A stretch of 64,000 bases of DNA from CADEFX01 sp963806735 (GTDB lineage: Bacteria > Pseudomonadota > Alphaproteobacteria > Rhizobiales > Hyphomicrobiaceae). Below the pieces are notes generated by a model. The model was not told where the DNA came from. It was given only the letters and a program-made list of their open reading frames with translations, and searched no databases. The stretch lies in NCBI GenBank assembly GCA_963806735.1, contig CAWEBE010000054.1:1-64000 (forward strand), written 5' to 3'. The position numbers and the translations under genes were made by a program. Shown piece by piece: positions 9,369 to 18,214 of this stretch; position 1 is the stretch's first letter, and every line of letters starts with the position of its first letter.

Positions 9369-9563
9369 GGCCACCTCGCTGCCTGGACGGCGCGGCGCCC
9401 TGCGCAGTGAGCACAGATCCGCCAGAGCGGGCTGAGCTAGGCCTGAGTCGCGTGCAGGATTGAATGCACCTTGCGCACGAATTTGTGGACCTTCCACCGC
9501 ATAGGGGGAAAAGGTCCATCGGCACGATCCTGGCCGGTCTGCTTCTGTTCAGGCTGGCTCTAG

Positions 9564-11684
9564 TCAACGCCCCTCGCGCCACCAGGCGAGCGTGATGAAG
9601 AACAAGAGCGCTGCCAGCGCGAGCAGGCCCGTGAACATCGGCGTGAGCTTGACGCCGCGCGTCACGAACGCCTCGCGATCCTTGAGGCCGAGCCAGCCGG
9701 ACCCGGCCAGCACGCGGGCGTTGGCGAGCATTGATACACGCGGCACGTCCACGCCCGATGTCGCGCTCGCAAGGAGGCCGCCGCCACGTGTCCAGAACGT
9801 GCCGCCGCCAGTTGCTTCGGCAAGCGGCCTCAGCTTCTCGTCCGTAGCCGTCACCTCGTTCATCTCGCGCGCGTCCTCGAGGCCCGCATGCGTCACGGCC
9901 GTCAGCGCGCCATTTGATGACCCCGTTTGCAGCTTGTAGAGGCCCGGCACTTTCACATCGACGGTCGAGCGCCATACGCCAGGGCCGGATTTCTCCAGCG
10001 CCACCTCGGAGGTCTCGCCGCCAGGGGCCGACAGCGTGACCGCCGGCACAGTTTCCTCCATGGAGCGGCGCTCGATGGAGACCTTGAGGCCCTTGGAGGA
10101 GGCGAGCAGCCGCTCCTCCTCCAGATCCGGCTCCTTCATCAGCCAATGCGCGAGACGGCGCAGCAGGTCCGTGTGCGGCCCGCCGCCGTCGTAGCCACGC
10201 GCCCACAGCCAGGCGTGATCGGAGAGCAGCAAAGCGACACGGCCGCGCCCCATGCGATCGAGCACCAGCAGCGGCCGGTCCTCGGCGCCATTCATCAGCG
10301 TGCGGCCGCGCACGGGCGTCGCCTCGACCTGGCGGAACCAGCGGCCCCACGTGGGCTCCTGCCCAGCCTCGCGCGAGCCCGGCAGTCCGCGCGTGACGGG
10401 ATGCTTCAGGCCGTCGCCGGCAACGCGCGCCTTGAACGGCTGCTCGAGCACGCGCCCGGATGGCGTTGCAGGAAGCACAGGTGCCAGCGGTGTGCGCTGC
10501 AGGCTGGTGTTGCCAGCGTAATCGTCGCCGGCGGCCACCAGCAGCGCACCGCCGTGACGCTCCACGTAGCGCGCGATGTTGTCGTAGTAGAGCAGCGGCA
10601 GGATGCCGCGATGCTGATAACGGTCGAAGATGATGAGGTCGAAATCCTTGATCTTCTCCGAGAACAGCTCGCGCGTCGGGAAGGCGATCAGCGAGAGCTG
10701 ATGGATCGGCGTGCCATCCTGCTTCTCGGGCGGACGCAGAATGGTGAAATGCACGAGATCGACCGCCGCGTCGGATTTCAGCAGGTTGCGCCACGTGCGC
10801 TCGCCGGCATGCGGCTCGCCGGAGACCAGCAGCACGCGCAGGTTCTCGCGCACACCTTCGGCGGCGATGACGACCCGGTTGTTGGCCGAGGTCAACTCAC
10901 CCTGCGCCGGCTCCAGCTCGACCTCGATGATGTTCTGGCCCGAGTGCGGGAACGCCATCTGGATCTGGACCCTGCGGTCGATCTCGGTGCGCCGCGTCTC
11001 GTCCGGCCTGCCCTCGCGCCGGACCCTGAGTGTCACCGCCTCGCCAGCGCGGCCCCGGCGGCCGGTCTCGCGCACAGCCACCTCGATCTCGCGTGATTGG
11101 CCGACGATGCCGAACTTGGGTGCCTTGAGCACCTCGATGCGGCGATCGAACTCGTCCGGGCGGCCTGTCAGCAGCGCATGCACGGGCGCATCGAAGCCCA
11201 ACGCCGCCGCCGACTTCGGCACGTCGTGCACCTGGCCGTCGGTGATCATGATGACGCCTGACAGGCGATCCGGCGGCACGTTGGCGAGCGCGCGGTTGAG
11301 GTCGGCAAACATATTGGTGCCCGAGGGGCCATCACCCGTCGGCTTGGAGGAGTCCACCCATTTCACCTCGAGCCCCGGGAGCCTGCCGAGCTTGACCTCC
11401 AGGTCGGACTTGATGGCTGCGGTCTGCTCGGGCCGGCCCGCGATGGTCTGGCTCGTGCTCTGATCGGTGACGACGATGGCGATGTTGGCGAGGCTCTCGC
11501 GCTCCTCCTGGCGCAGCGTTGGATTGGCGAGGGCGGCCAGCAGGGCGGCGAGAGCCAGCGCGCGCAGCGTGGCGCCGCGCGTGCGCCGCAGCAGCAATGC
11601 GGCGACCAGAATGACCGCGAGCGCGGCCGCACCCCAGAACAAGGGGGCGGGCAGCATCGGCGAGATGTCGATCGACCAGCTCAT
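9564..11684 (-). CDS. membrane protein of the MoxR-associated cluster (BatA-like, glutamine amidotransferase-like fold)
   Basis: This 706-residue membrane protein has hydrophobic segments at about 13-32 and 38-53. A long extracytoplasmic region follows with a von Willebrand A-like core (IVVTDQSTSQTIAG, GVIMITDGQVHD), and a final membrane helix (LLALAALLFFITLAWW) precedes the C-terminal Arg. The middle part, with FDLIIFDRYQHRG and GGALLVAAGDDYAG, resembles a class I glutamine amidotransferase-like domain without an obvious catalytic Cys. It lies 12 bases downstream of the DUF4159 gene, clearly in one operon with MoxR and DUF58. Such clusters are thought to support folding or metal insertion of envelope proteins; the role here is inferred. 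Confidence 0.8.
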   Translation of the reverse strand: MSWSIDISPMLPAPLFWGAAALAVILVAALLLRRTRGATLRALALAALLAALANPTLRQEERESLANIAIVVTDQSTSQTIAGRPEQTAAIKSDLEVKLGRLPGLEVKWVDSSKPTGDGPSGTNMFADLNRALANVPPDRLSGVIMITDGQVHDVPKSAAALGFDAPVHALLTGRPDEFDRRIEVLKAPKFGIVGQSREIEVAVRETGRRGRAGEAVTLRVRREGRPDETRRTEIDRRVQIQMAFPHSGQNIIEVELEPAQGELTSANNRVVIAAEGVRENLRVLLVSGEPHAGERTWRNLLKSDAAVDLVHFTILRPPEKQDGTPIHQLSLIAFPTRELFSEKIKDFDLIIFDRYQHRGILPLLYYDNIARYVERHGGALLVAAGDDYAGNTSLQRTPLAPVLPATPSGRVLEQPFKARVAGDGLKHPVTRGLPGSREAGQEPTWGRWFRQVEATPVRGRTLMNGAEDRPLLVLDRMGRGRVALLLSDHAWLWARGYDGGGPHTDLLRRLAHWLMKEPDLEEERLLASSKGLKVSIERRSMEETVPAVTLSAPGGETSEVALEKSGPGVWRSTVDVKVPGLYKLQTGSSNGALTAVTHAGLEDAREMNEVTATDEKLRPLAEATGGGTFWTRGGGLLASATSGVDVPRVSMLANARVLAGSGWLGLKDREAFVTRGVKLTPMFTGLLALAALLFFITLAWWREGR

Positions 11685-11696
11685 TGCAACTCTGCC

Positions 11697-14555
11697 CTAT
11701 TGCCCGAGCCGCTCGAGCAGCGCCGGCACGTGCACCTGATCGGCCTTGTAGTTGCCGGTGAGCGCATACATGACGATGTTGACGCCGACCCTGTAAGCCA
11801 TCTCGCGTTGCGCCTCGCCACCTGGCACAGTCGGATAGATCGGCCGATTGCGGTCATCTAATGCCCAGGCCGCTGCAAGATCGTTGGACGTGACGAGTAT
11901 GGAGCTCACCCCGTCGGCACGACGGGCCTTACGGCTCTGGTCGCCACCTTGGTCAGCACTTTCCGCCTCGACCCAGAGCTGGCCACCATCCCACCGGCCG
12001 GGAAACGCGCGCAGCAGATAGAATGACTTGGTGAGAACATGGCCTTCCGGCACTGGCTCCAGGCGCGGAATGTCGAGGCGGCCGAGCAGTCGCTGCAGCG
12101 CGGTGCCGCCGCGGCCCACGACATTGAGACCGGTCGGCACGCCCTGACCGAAGTCGCGCGTGTCGAACACGATCATGCCGCCCTGTTTCATGTAGGCGTC
12201 GATCTTGGCCAGCGTGGCGTCGGCCAGCGGCCTAGTGTCGGCCAGTACCGGCCAATACAGAATCGGGAAGAAGGCGATCTCGTCGGTGACGACGTTGACG
12301 CCATAAGGCTCGCCGGGCTCCACCGCGGTGCGGGCGGCAAGCACCTTGGTCAATCCCGTCAGACCGGCGCGGCTGGTATCGTCTGCAGCGGCGTCGCCGG
12401 TCAGCACGTAGGCGAACGTCACCTTCCCGGTGGCCTGGATCGCCATCTGGGCGTCGCGCGAACGCGCCGCCGGCTGCGCAGACACAGGCGCCGGATCGAC
12501 CGACAGCAGCACGATGAGGGCGGCTGCCGCAGTACCCGCTGCCACGCGCGCACGGCGGCGCCAGAACGGCCCGGCCTGGAGCAGCATGACGGCGACGATA
12601 TCGATAAACAGAAGCGCGAGCGCAGCCGCCAGCAGCCACGGTTTCAACGGCTGTGCCGTCTCGCCTTCGAACGTGCGCCGCTCGACGCCACCGGGCAGGC
12701 TCGGCAGCGGCTTCAGCTCGGTCTTCGGCGTCACGACATTGAGCGCGCGCGGCGTCGCTTCGGTGCCGTAGTAGCCGGGCGGATGGTCGATGCTGGTCTT
12801 GGCCGTGTCGATGCGTGCCGACTCGATCGGCTGCGCGGTGGGCGGCGGGCTCTTCAGGACGCCGAAGCCGTCCAGCACCTGGATGGGGCTCAGCACCTCG
12901 GCGGTTTGGCGTGCGTCGGTTGCGTTGGCAGCGGTCTCAACTCCGCCAGCGGCTACGCCGCCGCTGCGTCCGAGCGTGGAGATGCGGCGCAGCATCTCTA
13001 CGAACAGTCCCGACATGGGCAGGTTGGACCAGTCGGAGTTGGCGGTCACGTGAAACAGAATGAGCTGGCCTTCGCCGCGCCGGGCCGCGGTTACGAGCGG
13101 TGTGCCGTCCTTGAGCCGCGCCCAAATTTGCACGTCCTGTGTCAGACGTGCGGGATCGGCAAGCACCTGGCGGTTGACGAGAACGTCGGGAGGAATGGAG
13201 AGGCCGGTAAAAAGGCTCGACTCGTCGAAGGCGGCGAGCGGCTGCGGCGTCGACCAGGAAAGCGCGCCGCCGAGCGTGCGCCCGCCGAGGCGCAGGCCCA
13301 CCGGGATCAACTCGTCGCCGCCCTTCTCGAGCCGGGGACCGGCGAAACGCACGAGCACGCCGCCCTTCTTCACCCAATCGTCCACCCGCTCCATGAGGTC
13401 GCCCGACAGGGTGCCGATGTCGGCCATGACCAGCACGGACGCGTTCTGCTTGAAGGCCTCGCTCACAGATGCCGTGAGATTGGCGTCCTTGGGGCGCACC
13501 AGCTCGGCGAACGGAGCCAGCGCTTTCTCGATGTAGTAGAGCGGCGCCAGCAGCGGCTGCGCCTGCTCACGGTTCTCGCCCGAGACGAGCCCGATCCGGT
13601 GCCAACGGGAGCGTGCATCGAGCAGGTGCACCGCGCCCGCCGAGCGCTCGCCAGCGATCTCCACGCGCGTGACCTGGTTGCGAAGCTCGAGTGGCATCTC
13701 GAACCGTACCGTGGTGCTGTTGGCGCCAGGAGTGAACTCGAAGGGCGCCTCGCCGAGCCTTTGGCCGCGTGCCGAAAACGCAAGGGCAATGCCGGCTCGC
13801 TGTCCGCCATCGGCGCGCAAGATGTACGCCTCGAGCTTGCCGTCCCGGCCGAGACCGGCGGCGGCAGCCACTGCCTCATCGCCGGAGCGGCTCTGAATCA
13901 CCACAACGCCACTCGATCCTGCGAGGCTCGCGAGCTTGTCGGCGAACGCGCGCGTCTTGCCGTCGTGGTCGATGCCGTCCGCCAGCCAGATGATGCTGGC
14001 CTGCGCTTCGCCGGCCAGCGTGCGCTCAAGATGCGCCGCCGTTTCCGTGCGCTGCGGCTCGAAGGGTTGCGGCTGCAGCGCTGCCGCCGTGGACCGGGCG
14101 GAGTTCGGCGCCTCGATGCGCAAGGTCTGTGTCTTACCGGCCGGCGCCGTCTGCGCGATCAGGACAGGGCGGCTCTGGCCTTCGGCTTCCGAGATCAGGC
14201 GATCGACGAGGCGTGTGCGCTCGGCGAAGCGCGAGGCTGCCGCCCAGCCATTGTCGACGACAATGACGACAGGACCCGAGCCCTTCAGCGCCGAATCAGG
14301 GTTGGGGTTGAGCACCGGCTCGGCCAGCGCCAGGATCACCAGGGCGGCTGCCGCCATGCGGATCAGGGTCAGCCACCACGGCGTCTTGGCCGGCGTCTTC
14401 TCGCGATTGATGAGGTCGAGCAGGATGCGCGTGGGCGGGAAAGCCACACGGCGCGGGCGCGGCGGAATGGTGCGCAGCAGCCAGTAGATGAGCGGCAGCG
14501 CCGCCAGCGCGCCGAGCAACCACGGATTGATGAAGGCGAGCGCGCCGAGCGTCAT
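11697..14555 (-). CDS. BatA/DUF4159 membrane protein
   Basis: This protein of about 952 residues begins with a BatA-type N-terminal membrane anchor (FINPWLLGALAALPLIYWLL), followed by RPRRVAFPPTRIL and a second helix near 57-75. A VWA-like region contains VVIVVDNGWAAASRF. The C-terminal third, after another membrane helix (WLLAAALALLFIDIVAVMLL), is a DUF4159 domain with FPILYWPVLAD and GGMIVFDTRDFGQG. The ATG at 14555 overlaps the stop of the DUF58 gene as ATGA, indicating translational coupling. It probably works with the neighbouring MoxR ATPase and DUF58 protein in an envelope-associated chaperone-like complex. Longer upstream starts lie inside the DUF58 gene and are rejected. Confidence 0.87.
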   Translation of the reverse strand: MTLGALAFINPWLLGALAALPLIYWLLRTIPPRPRRVAFPPTRILLDLINREKTPAKTPWWLTLIRMAAAALVILALAEPVLNPNPDSALKGSGPVVIVVDNGWAAASRFAERTRLVDRLISEAEGQSRPVLIAQTAPAGKTQTLRIEAPNSARSTAAALQPQPFEPQRTETAAHLERTLAGEAQASIIWLADGIDHDGKTRAFADKLASLAGSSGVVVIQSRSGDEAVAAAAGLGRDGKLEAYILRADGGQRAGIALAFSARGQRLGEAPFEFTPGANSTTVRFEMPLELRNQVTRVEIAGERSAGAVHLLDARSRWHRIGLVSGENREQAQPLLAPLYYIEKALAPFAELVRPKDANLTASVSEAFKQNASVLVMADIGTLSGDLMERVDDWVKKGGVLVRFAGPRLEKGGDELIPVGLRLGGRTLGGALSWSTPQPLAAFDESSLFTGLSIPPDVLVNRQVLADPARLTQDVQIWARLKDGTPLVTAARRGEGQLILFHVTANSDWSNLPMSGLFVEMLRRISTLGRSGGVAAGGVETAANATDARQTAEVLSPIQVLDGFGVLKSPPPTAQPIESARIDTAKTSIDHPPGYYGTEATPRALNVVTPKTELKPLPSLPGGVERRTFEGETAQPLKPWLLAAALALLFIDIVAVMLLQAGPFWRRRARVAAGTAAAALIVLLSVDPAPVSAQPAARSRDAQMAIQATGKVTFAYVLTGDAAADDTSRAGLTGLTKVLAARTAVEPGEPYGVNVVTDEIAFFPILYWPVLADTRPLADATLAKIDAYMKQGGMIVFDTRDFGQGVPTGLNVVGRGGTALQRLLGRLDIPRLEPVPEGHVLTKSFYLLRAFPGRWDGGQLWVEAESADQGGDQSRKARRADGVSSILVTSNDLAAAWALDDRNRPIYPTVPGGEAQREMAYRVGVNIVMYALTGNYKADQVHVPALLERLGQ

Positions 14556-15520
14556 CGTGTCCCTCCGAGCGCTGCCCCTACAGCAAAGCGATCGGCTTTG
14601 GCGCCGGTCTGCAACCGAGCGATCAATGCCAGCAGCGGCTCCGCTGCGGAGCGGTCCGTATGATGGACCAGGAACGACCATCCGAGCTTGGTGGCCAGGT
14701 CCTCGAGCCCGTCGCGATGCGCGCGCAGCCTCATTCGATAATCCTCGCGCAGCGTCTCGACGCGGTCGGCCACCCAGCGCTCACCATCCTCCATGCCGAC
14801 AAACTCGGTGCGCCCTTCATAGGGCAGCGTCTCCTCGGCCGGGTCCAGCACCTGCAACAGGTGCCCCGACACGCCATCCGCAGCCAGCTCGCGCAGCCGG
14901 TCGCCGATCGCATCGACGGGATCGAGAAAATCGCTGATCAGCAGCACGCCGGAATAGCGGCTGAGCCGCCGGCCCGGTGGCAAGCTCTGATACAGCACGG
15001 ACTGCCCGTTGCTGAGCGCGATGGCCTCGGCGAGCTTGGTGGTCGCGTTGCGGCTGGCGGAGGGGCGTGTCAGGCCCAGGATGGCGACACGCTCGCCGCC
15101 GCGCACGAGCAGCTCAGCCGCCGCCAGCATCAGCACGATGGCGCGCTCGCGCTTCGTGACGCTGGACAAGTGGCTTCTGAAATCCATGGACGGCGAGAGG
15201 TCCGGCCACAGCCAAACGGTGTGCGCGGCTTCCCATTCGCGCTCGCGCACGTAGAGGTGATCCGAGCTAGCAGAACGCCGCCAGTCGATGAGCCGAGCCG
15301 CATCGCTCGAATGATATTGGCGAAACTGCCAGAACGTCTCACCCGGTCCGGAGCGCCTACGACCGTGCAGCCCATGCGCGACGGTAACCGCCACGCGCAG
15401 CGCCTTGAGAACGAGATCGGGCAGGCTGTCCGCGAGCCCGTGCGCCTCGCGCTCGAACTCGAAGAGACGCGCAGCACCGTCGGCATCGTCGGTGGAGCTC
15501 GCTCTGCCCGCTGCCGCCAC
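14552..15520 (-). CDS. DUF58 domain protein of the MoxR cluster
   Basis: This 322-residue protein contains the DUF58 signature around residues 66-100 (FRQYHSSDAARLIDWRRSA, then YVREREWE), followed by a von Willebrand A-like domain that begins WLWPDLSPSMDF with a MIDAS-like DxSxS arrangement. The start is probably the GTG at 15520, with GGAG in the end of the preceding MoxR gene as ribosome binding site. It overlaps the next gene by four bases. In other bacteria DUF58 proteins pair with MoxR AAA ATPases; the gene order MoxR, DUF58, BatA/DUF4159 here is the standard one. Confidence 0.9.
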   Translation of the reverse strand: MAAAGRASSTDDADGAARLFEFEREAHGLADSLPDLVLKALRVAVTVAHGLHGRRRSGPGETFWQFRQYHSSDAARLIDWRRSASSDHLYVREREWEAAHTVWLWPDLSPSMDFRSHLSSVTKRERAIVLMLAAAELLVRGGERVAILGLTRPSASRNATTKLAEAIALSNGQSVLYQSLPPGRRLSRYSGVLLISDFLDPVDAIGDRLRELAADGVSGHLLQVLDPAEETLPYEGRTEFVGMEDGERWVADRVETLREDYRMRLRAHRDGLEDLATKLGWSFLVHHTDRSAAEPLLALIARLQTGAKADRFAVGAALGGTR

Positions 15521-15526
15521 GTGGCG

Positions 15527-16531
15527 TTACTCCAACGCCTGTTTCAGCCCGGCGATCACATCGCCGATCCGCTTCGGGCTCTTGCCCGTGCGCGCCGCGA
15601 ATGTCAGCGCCATGCGGTGCTTCAGGACCGGCTCGGCGAGAGCTGCGACATCGTCGATGGACGGGGCGAGCCGGCCGTCGATCAGCGCCTTGGCGCGCAC
15701 GGCGAGCATCAGGGCTTGACTGGCGCGCGGCCCTGGACCCCACTCGATCAGCTCGTTGGTGTCGGCGCCGGATTCCGGTCCCGGGCGTGCGGAGCGCACG
15801 AGCCGCAGGATGCCCTCCACCACCTTGTCGGGCACGGGGATCTGACGTACGAGCCGCTGCATGGCCATCAGCTCCTCGCCGGAGAGGATAGCCTCGAGCT
15901 TGCGCTCCTCGACGCCGGTGGTGGCGAACAGCATGCGCCGCTCGGCGGCCTCGCCCGGATAGCCGACGTCAATCTGCAGCAGGAACCGGTCGAGCTGAGC
16001 TTCAGGCAGGGGGTAGGTGCCTTCCTGCTCCAGCGGGTTTTGCGTCGCCAGCACGTGGAAGGGCATAGGCAGGTCGTGGCGCTGCCCGGCGACCGTCACG
16101 TGATGCTCCTGCATGGCTTGCAAGAGCGCCGATTGCGTGCGCGGGCTGGCGCGGTTGATCTCGTCAGCCATCAAAAGCTGAGTGAAGATCGGGCCCTTGA
16201 TGAAGCGGAAGCCGCGCCGGCCGCCGGCAGCGTCCTCCAGCACCTCCGAGCCAATAATGTCGGAGGGCATCAGGTCCGGCGTGAACTGGATGCGCTTGGC
16301 ATCGAGGCCGAGGACACGGCCCAGCGTCTCCACCAGCAGCGTCTTGGCGAGGCCCGGAACGCCGATCAGCAGCGCGTGGCCGCCCGACAGGATGGTGATG
16401 AGCGTGCGCTCGATCACCAAGTCCTGGCCGAAGATCACCGAGGCGGCGGCCTTGTGCACGCGCTGAATACGCTCGCCGGCTGCTTCCACGCGCGCAACGA
16501 TATTGTCGTGACTGTCGATCAAGGTTGTCAT
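15527..16531 (-). CDS. MoxR family AAA ATPase
   Basis: This 334-residue AAA+ ATPase has the Walker A-type loop GVPGLAKT near residue 50, the Walker B/DE motif LLMADEINRASPRTQ near 120, a sensor region ATQNPLEQEGTYPLPEAQ and a C-terminal helical lid. MoxR proteins act as chaperone-like remodelling ATPases together with VWA-domain partners. I used the ATG at 16531 (MTTLIDSHDNI), since the long upstream extension in the same frame overlaps the opposite-strand DUF1285 gene. It heads a minus-strand operon running to 9564 and probably also to 7785. The substrate of the complex is not apparent. Confidence 0.95.
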   Translation of the reverse strand: MTTLIDSHDNIVARVEAAGERIQRVHKAAASVIFGQDLVIERTLITILSGGHALLIGVPGLAKTLLVETLGRVLGLDAKRIQFTPDLMPSDIIGSEVLEDAAGGRRGFRFIKGPIFTQLLMADEINRASPRTQSALLQAMQEHHVTVAGQRHDLPMPFHVLATQNPLEQEGTYPLPEAQLDRFLLQIDVGYPGEAAERRMLFATTGVEERKLEAILSGEELMAMQRLVRQIPVPDKVVEGILRLVRSARPGPESGADTNELIEWGPGPRASQALMLAVRAKALIDGRLAPSIDDVAALAEPVLKHRMALTFAARTGKSPKRIGDVIAGLKQALE

Positions 16532-16672
16532 GGCTAGAATATAGGCCCGCTTTTCGCTTTTGCGAAACTCTGTTCCCGGGAAGATGTTCAGAATATGAAG
16601 AGGTGCGGCGATACGCCATTCACGCTGCCGTGTCCTGATCTGACTTGCCTGCTGAACGTGCATGGATAACCG

Positions 16673-17263
16673 ATGGGAACAGATGGAGGTTTGAAAAATA
16701 CCACCGCCGGCGGTCTTGGGGGTCTCGAAGCCCTGCTCAAGGAGCAGGCAGGCGACCTTCTGCCGCCCGTGGACAAGTGGGACCCACCCTATTGCGGCGA
16801 CATCGGCATGCGCATTCGCAGCGACGGCGTATGGTTCTATCAGGGCAGTCCCATCGGCCGCAAACCGTTGGTTCGGCTGTTTTCCCGCGTGCTGCGCAGG
16901 GATGCGGATGGCAGGCACTACCTGGTCACGCCGGTCGAGAAGGTCGATGTCTCGGTCGACGACGCTCCCTTCCTGGCGGTCGAGATGGAGGTGAACGGGC
17001 ACGGCGCCGGACAGGTCCTCACCTTTCGCACCAACGTCGATGACGTCGTGCGCTGTGACGGCACGCATCCGCTCCGCTTCGTGCCTGAGCCGCACAGCGG
17101 CGGGCTCAAGCCGTACCTGCTGGTGCGCGGGCGCTTGGAAGCGCTGGTGACGCGCGCCGTCTATTACGATTTGGTGGAGCTGGCTGCATCGGAGCAAGGG
17201 GAAGCAGACGCGCCGCTCGGCATCTGGAGCGGCGGCGTCTTCTTTCCACTGGCGCCCGGGTAG
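16673..17263 (+). CDS. DUF1285 domain protein
   Basis: This 196-residue cytosolic protein contains the DUF1285 blocks PPYCGDIGMRIRSDGVWFYQ, PIGRKPLVRLFSRVLRRD and YLVTPVEKVDVSVDDAPFLA, and ends with a lineage-typical RLEALVTRAVYYDLVELA. DUF1285 proteins have no established biochemical function; their genes often stand next to moxR in alphaproteobacteria, as here, where it is divergent from MoxR by about 140 bases. The start at 16673 gives the usual family length. Confidence 0.85.
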   Translation: MGTDGGLKNTTAGGLGGLEALLKEQAGDLLPPVDKWDPPYCGDIGMRIRSDGVWFYQGSPIGRKPLVRLFSRVLRRDADGRHYLVTPVEKVDVSVDDAPFLAVEMEVNGHGAGQVLTFRTNVDDVVRCDGTHPLRFVPEPHSGGLKPYLLVRGRLEALVTRAVYYDLVELAASEQGEADAPLGIWSGGVFFPLAPG

Positions 17264-17267
17264 CCTC

Positions 17268-17996
17268 TCAGCCCGGAGGCGCGACCGTCAGTCGGCCGAC
17301 CACCTTGTGCCGCTCGATCAGCTTGGCGACTAGGCCGGAGGCTTTCGCCTCCTCCACGACCTTGTGCAGGAACTCGGCGCCCTTGCTGTTCTTGCGTGCG
17401 GTGCCGACGGCCTGCTGGACCGCGCTGAACTGACCGTCGAGAATGCGCGCGCCCGGAAGCTTTTCCACGTCCGTCAAGAGGCGCGGCCTGAGACCGGCCA
17501 GAGCGTCGAGCTTGTCGCGCACGAACTGATCCAAAGCGGAGTTGAGCGTATCGGAGCGCACCAGCTCCGCGTTCTTGATGTTGCGATCGAGCCAGAGGCC
17601 GTAAGCGCTGCGGCCGGTCACGGCGATGCGCACGCCAGGGCGATCCACCTCGGCAATGGACTTGATCGGCGAGCCGGCGGGCACAAGGTAGGTGGCCTCG
17701 ATCTCGACATAGGCCGGCGTGAAGGCGATGGTCTCGGCGCGCTGCGGCTCGGCCCCGATCAGCCCGATGTCCCATTCGCCCTTGCCGGCCACGTCCGCCA
17801 GCTCACCGGGGCTTTTGAAAGGCACGAGCTTGAGCGGCACGCCGAGCCTTCTGGCAATCTCGGCCGCCATGTCGGGCGAAACGCCCTGCGGATCGCCGTT
17901 CGCAGCCTTGCCGGTGACGAGCAGGAAATTCGACATATTGATGCCAGCGCGCAGGACGCCTGTGGGCGCAAGCTCGGCGATGACGTCCTGGGACAT
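17268..17996 (-). CDS. amino-acid-type substrate-binding protein lacking a signal peptide
   Basis: This 242-residue type 2 periplasmic-binding fold protein of the SBP_bac_3 kind has GVLRAGINMSNFLLV, GVSPDMAAEIARRLGVPLKL, GEWDIGLIGAEPQRAETIAF and AVTGRSAYGLWL. The translation beginning at the ATG at 17996 (MSQDVIAELAPTG) goes straight into the first strand with no hydrophobic leader, and the upstream alternative start at 18062 does not supply one either. Export is therefore doubtful and a cytosolic role is possible. It ends four bases from the stop of the convergent DUF1285 gene. No permease or ATPase gene is adjacent. Confidence 0.78.
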   Translation of the reverse strand: MSQDVIAELAPTGVLRAGINMSNFLLVTGKAANGDPQGVSPDMAAEIARRLGVPLKLVPFKSPGELADVAGKGEWDIGLIGAEPQRAETIAFTPAYVEIEATYLVPAGSPIKSIAEVDRPGVRIAVTGRSAYGLWLDRNIKNAELVRSDTLNSALDQFVRDKLDALAGLRPRLLTDVEKLPGARILDGQFSAVQQAVGTARKNSKGAEFLHKVVEEAKASGLVAKLIERHKVVGRLTVAPPG

Positions 17997-18132
17997 GGCA
18001 TAGTCTCCTGCAAGTGAACGGGTGAGAGGCGCACCATACGGTGAGCGCTGCCGGAAGGGCAACGCCCGATACGGGCCAAGGCAGAAACGCGACTTTCTTT
18101 ACAGGCTCAACCGCCGCCAATAAGCTCGGGAG

Positions 18133-18142
18133 TGATATATCA
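18133..18142. promoter_or_regulatory. palindromic operator candidate TGATATATCA
   Basis: A perfect 10-bp palindrome, TGATATATCA, lies 73 bases before the TRAP receptor start. The same core, within the longer perfect palindrome TCTGATATATCAGA, lies 40 bases before the dioxygenase gene at 21312. This suggests one shared repressor, possibly of the GntR family, though no such regulator is encoded nearby. Confidence 0.45.
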
Positions 18143-18214
18143 GTTTCCTATCACTGCCGGCGCTACCATGATCCGGCGCGAGAATATGGAAACGACAAAC
18201 GGGAGAGGACGCCA

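Noticed and set aside
12039..14663. 874-codon plus-strand open frame opposite the BatA/DUF4159 gene
   Set aside because: Its arginine- and glutamine-rich, low-complexity sequence is the usual shadow of a high-GC gene; the minus-strand frame has recognisable domains and translational coupling.
14660..16537. 625-codon plus-strand frame opposite DUF58 and MoxR
   Set aside because: It spans two well-identified minus-strand genes and has no domain sequence of its own.
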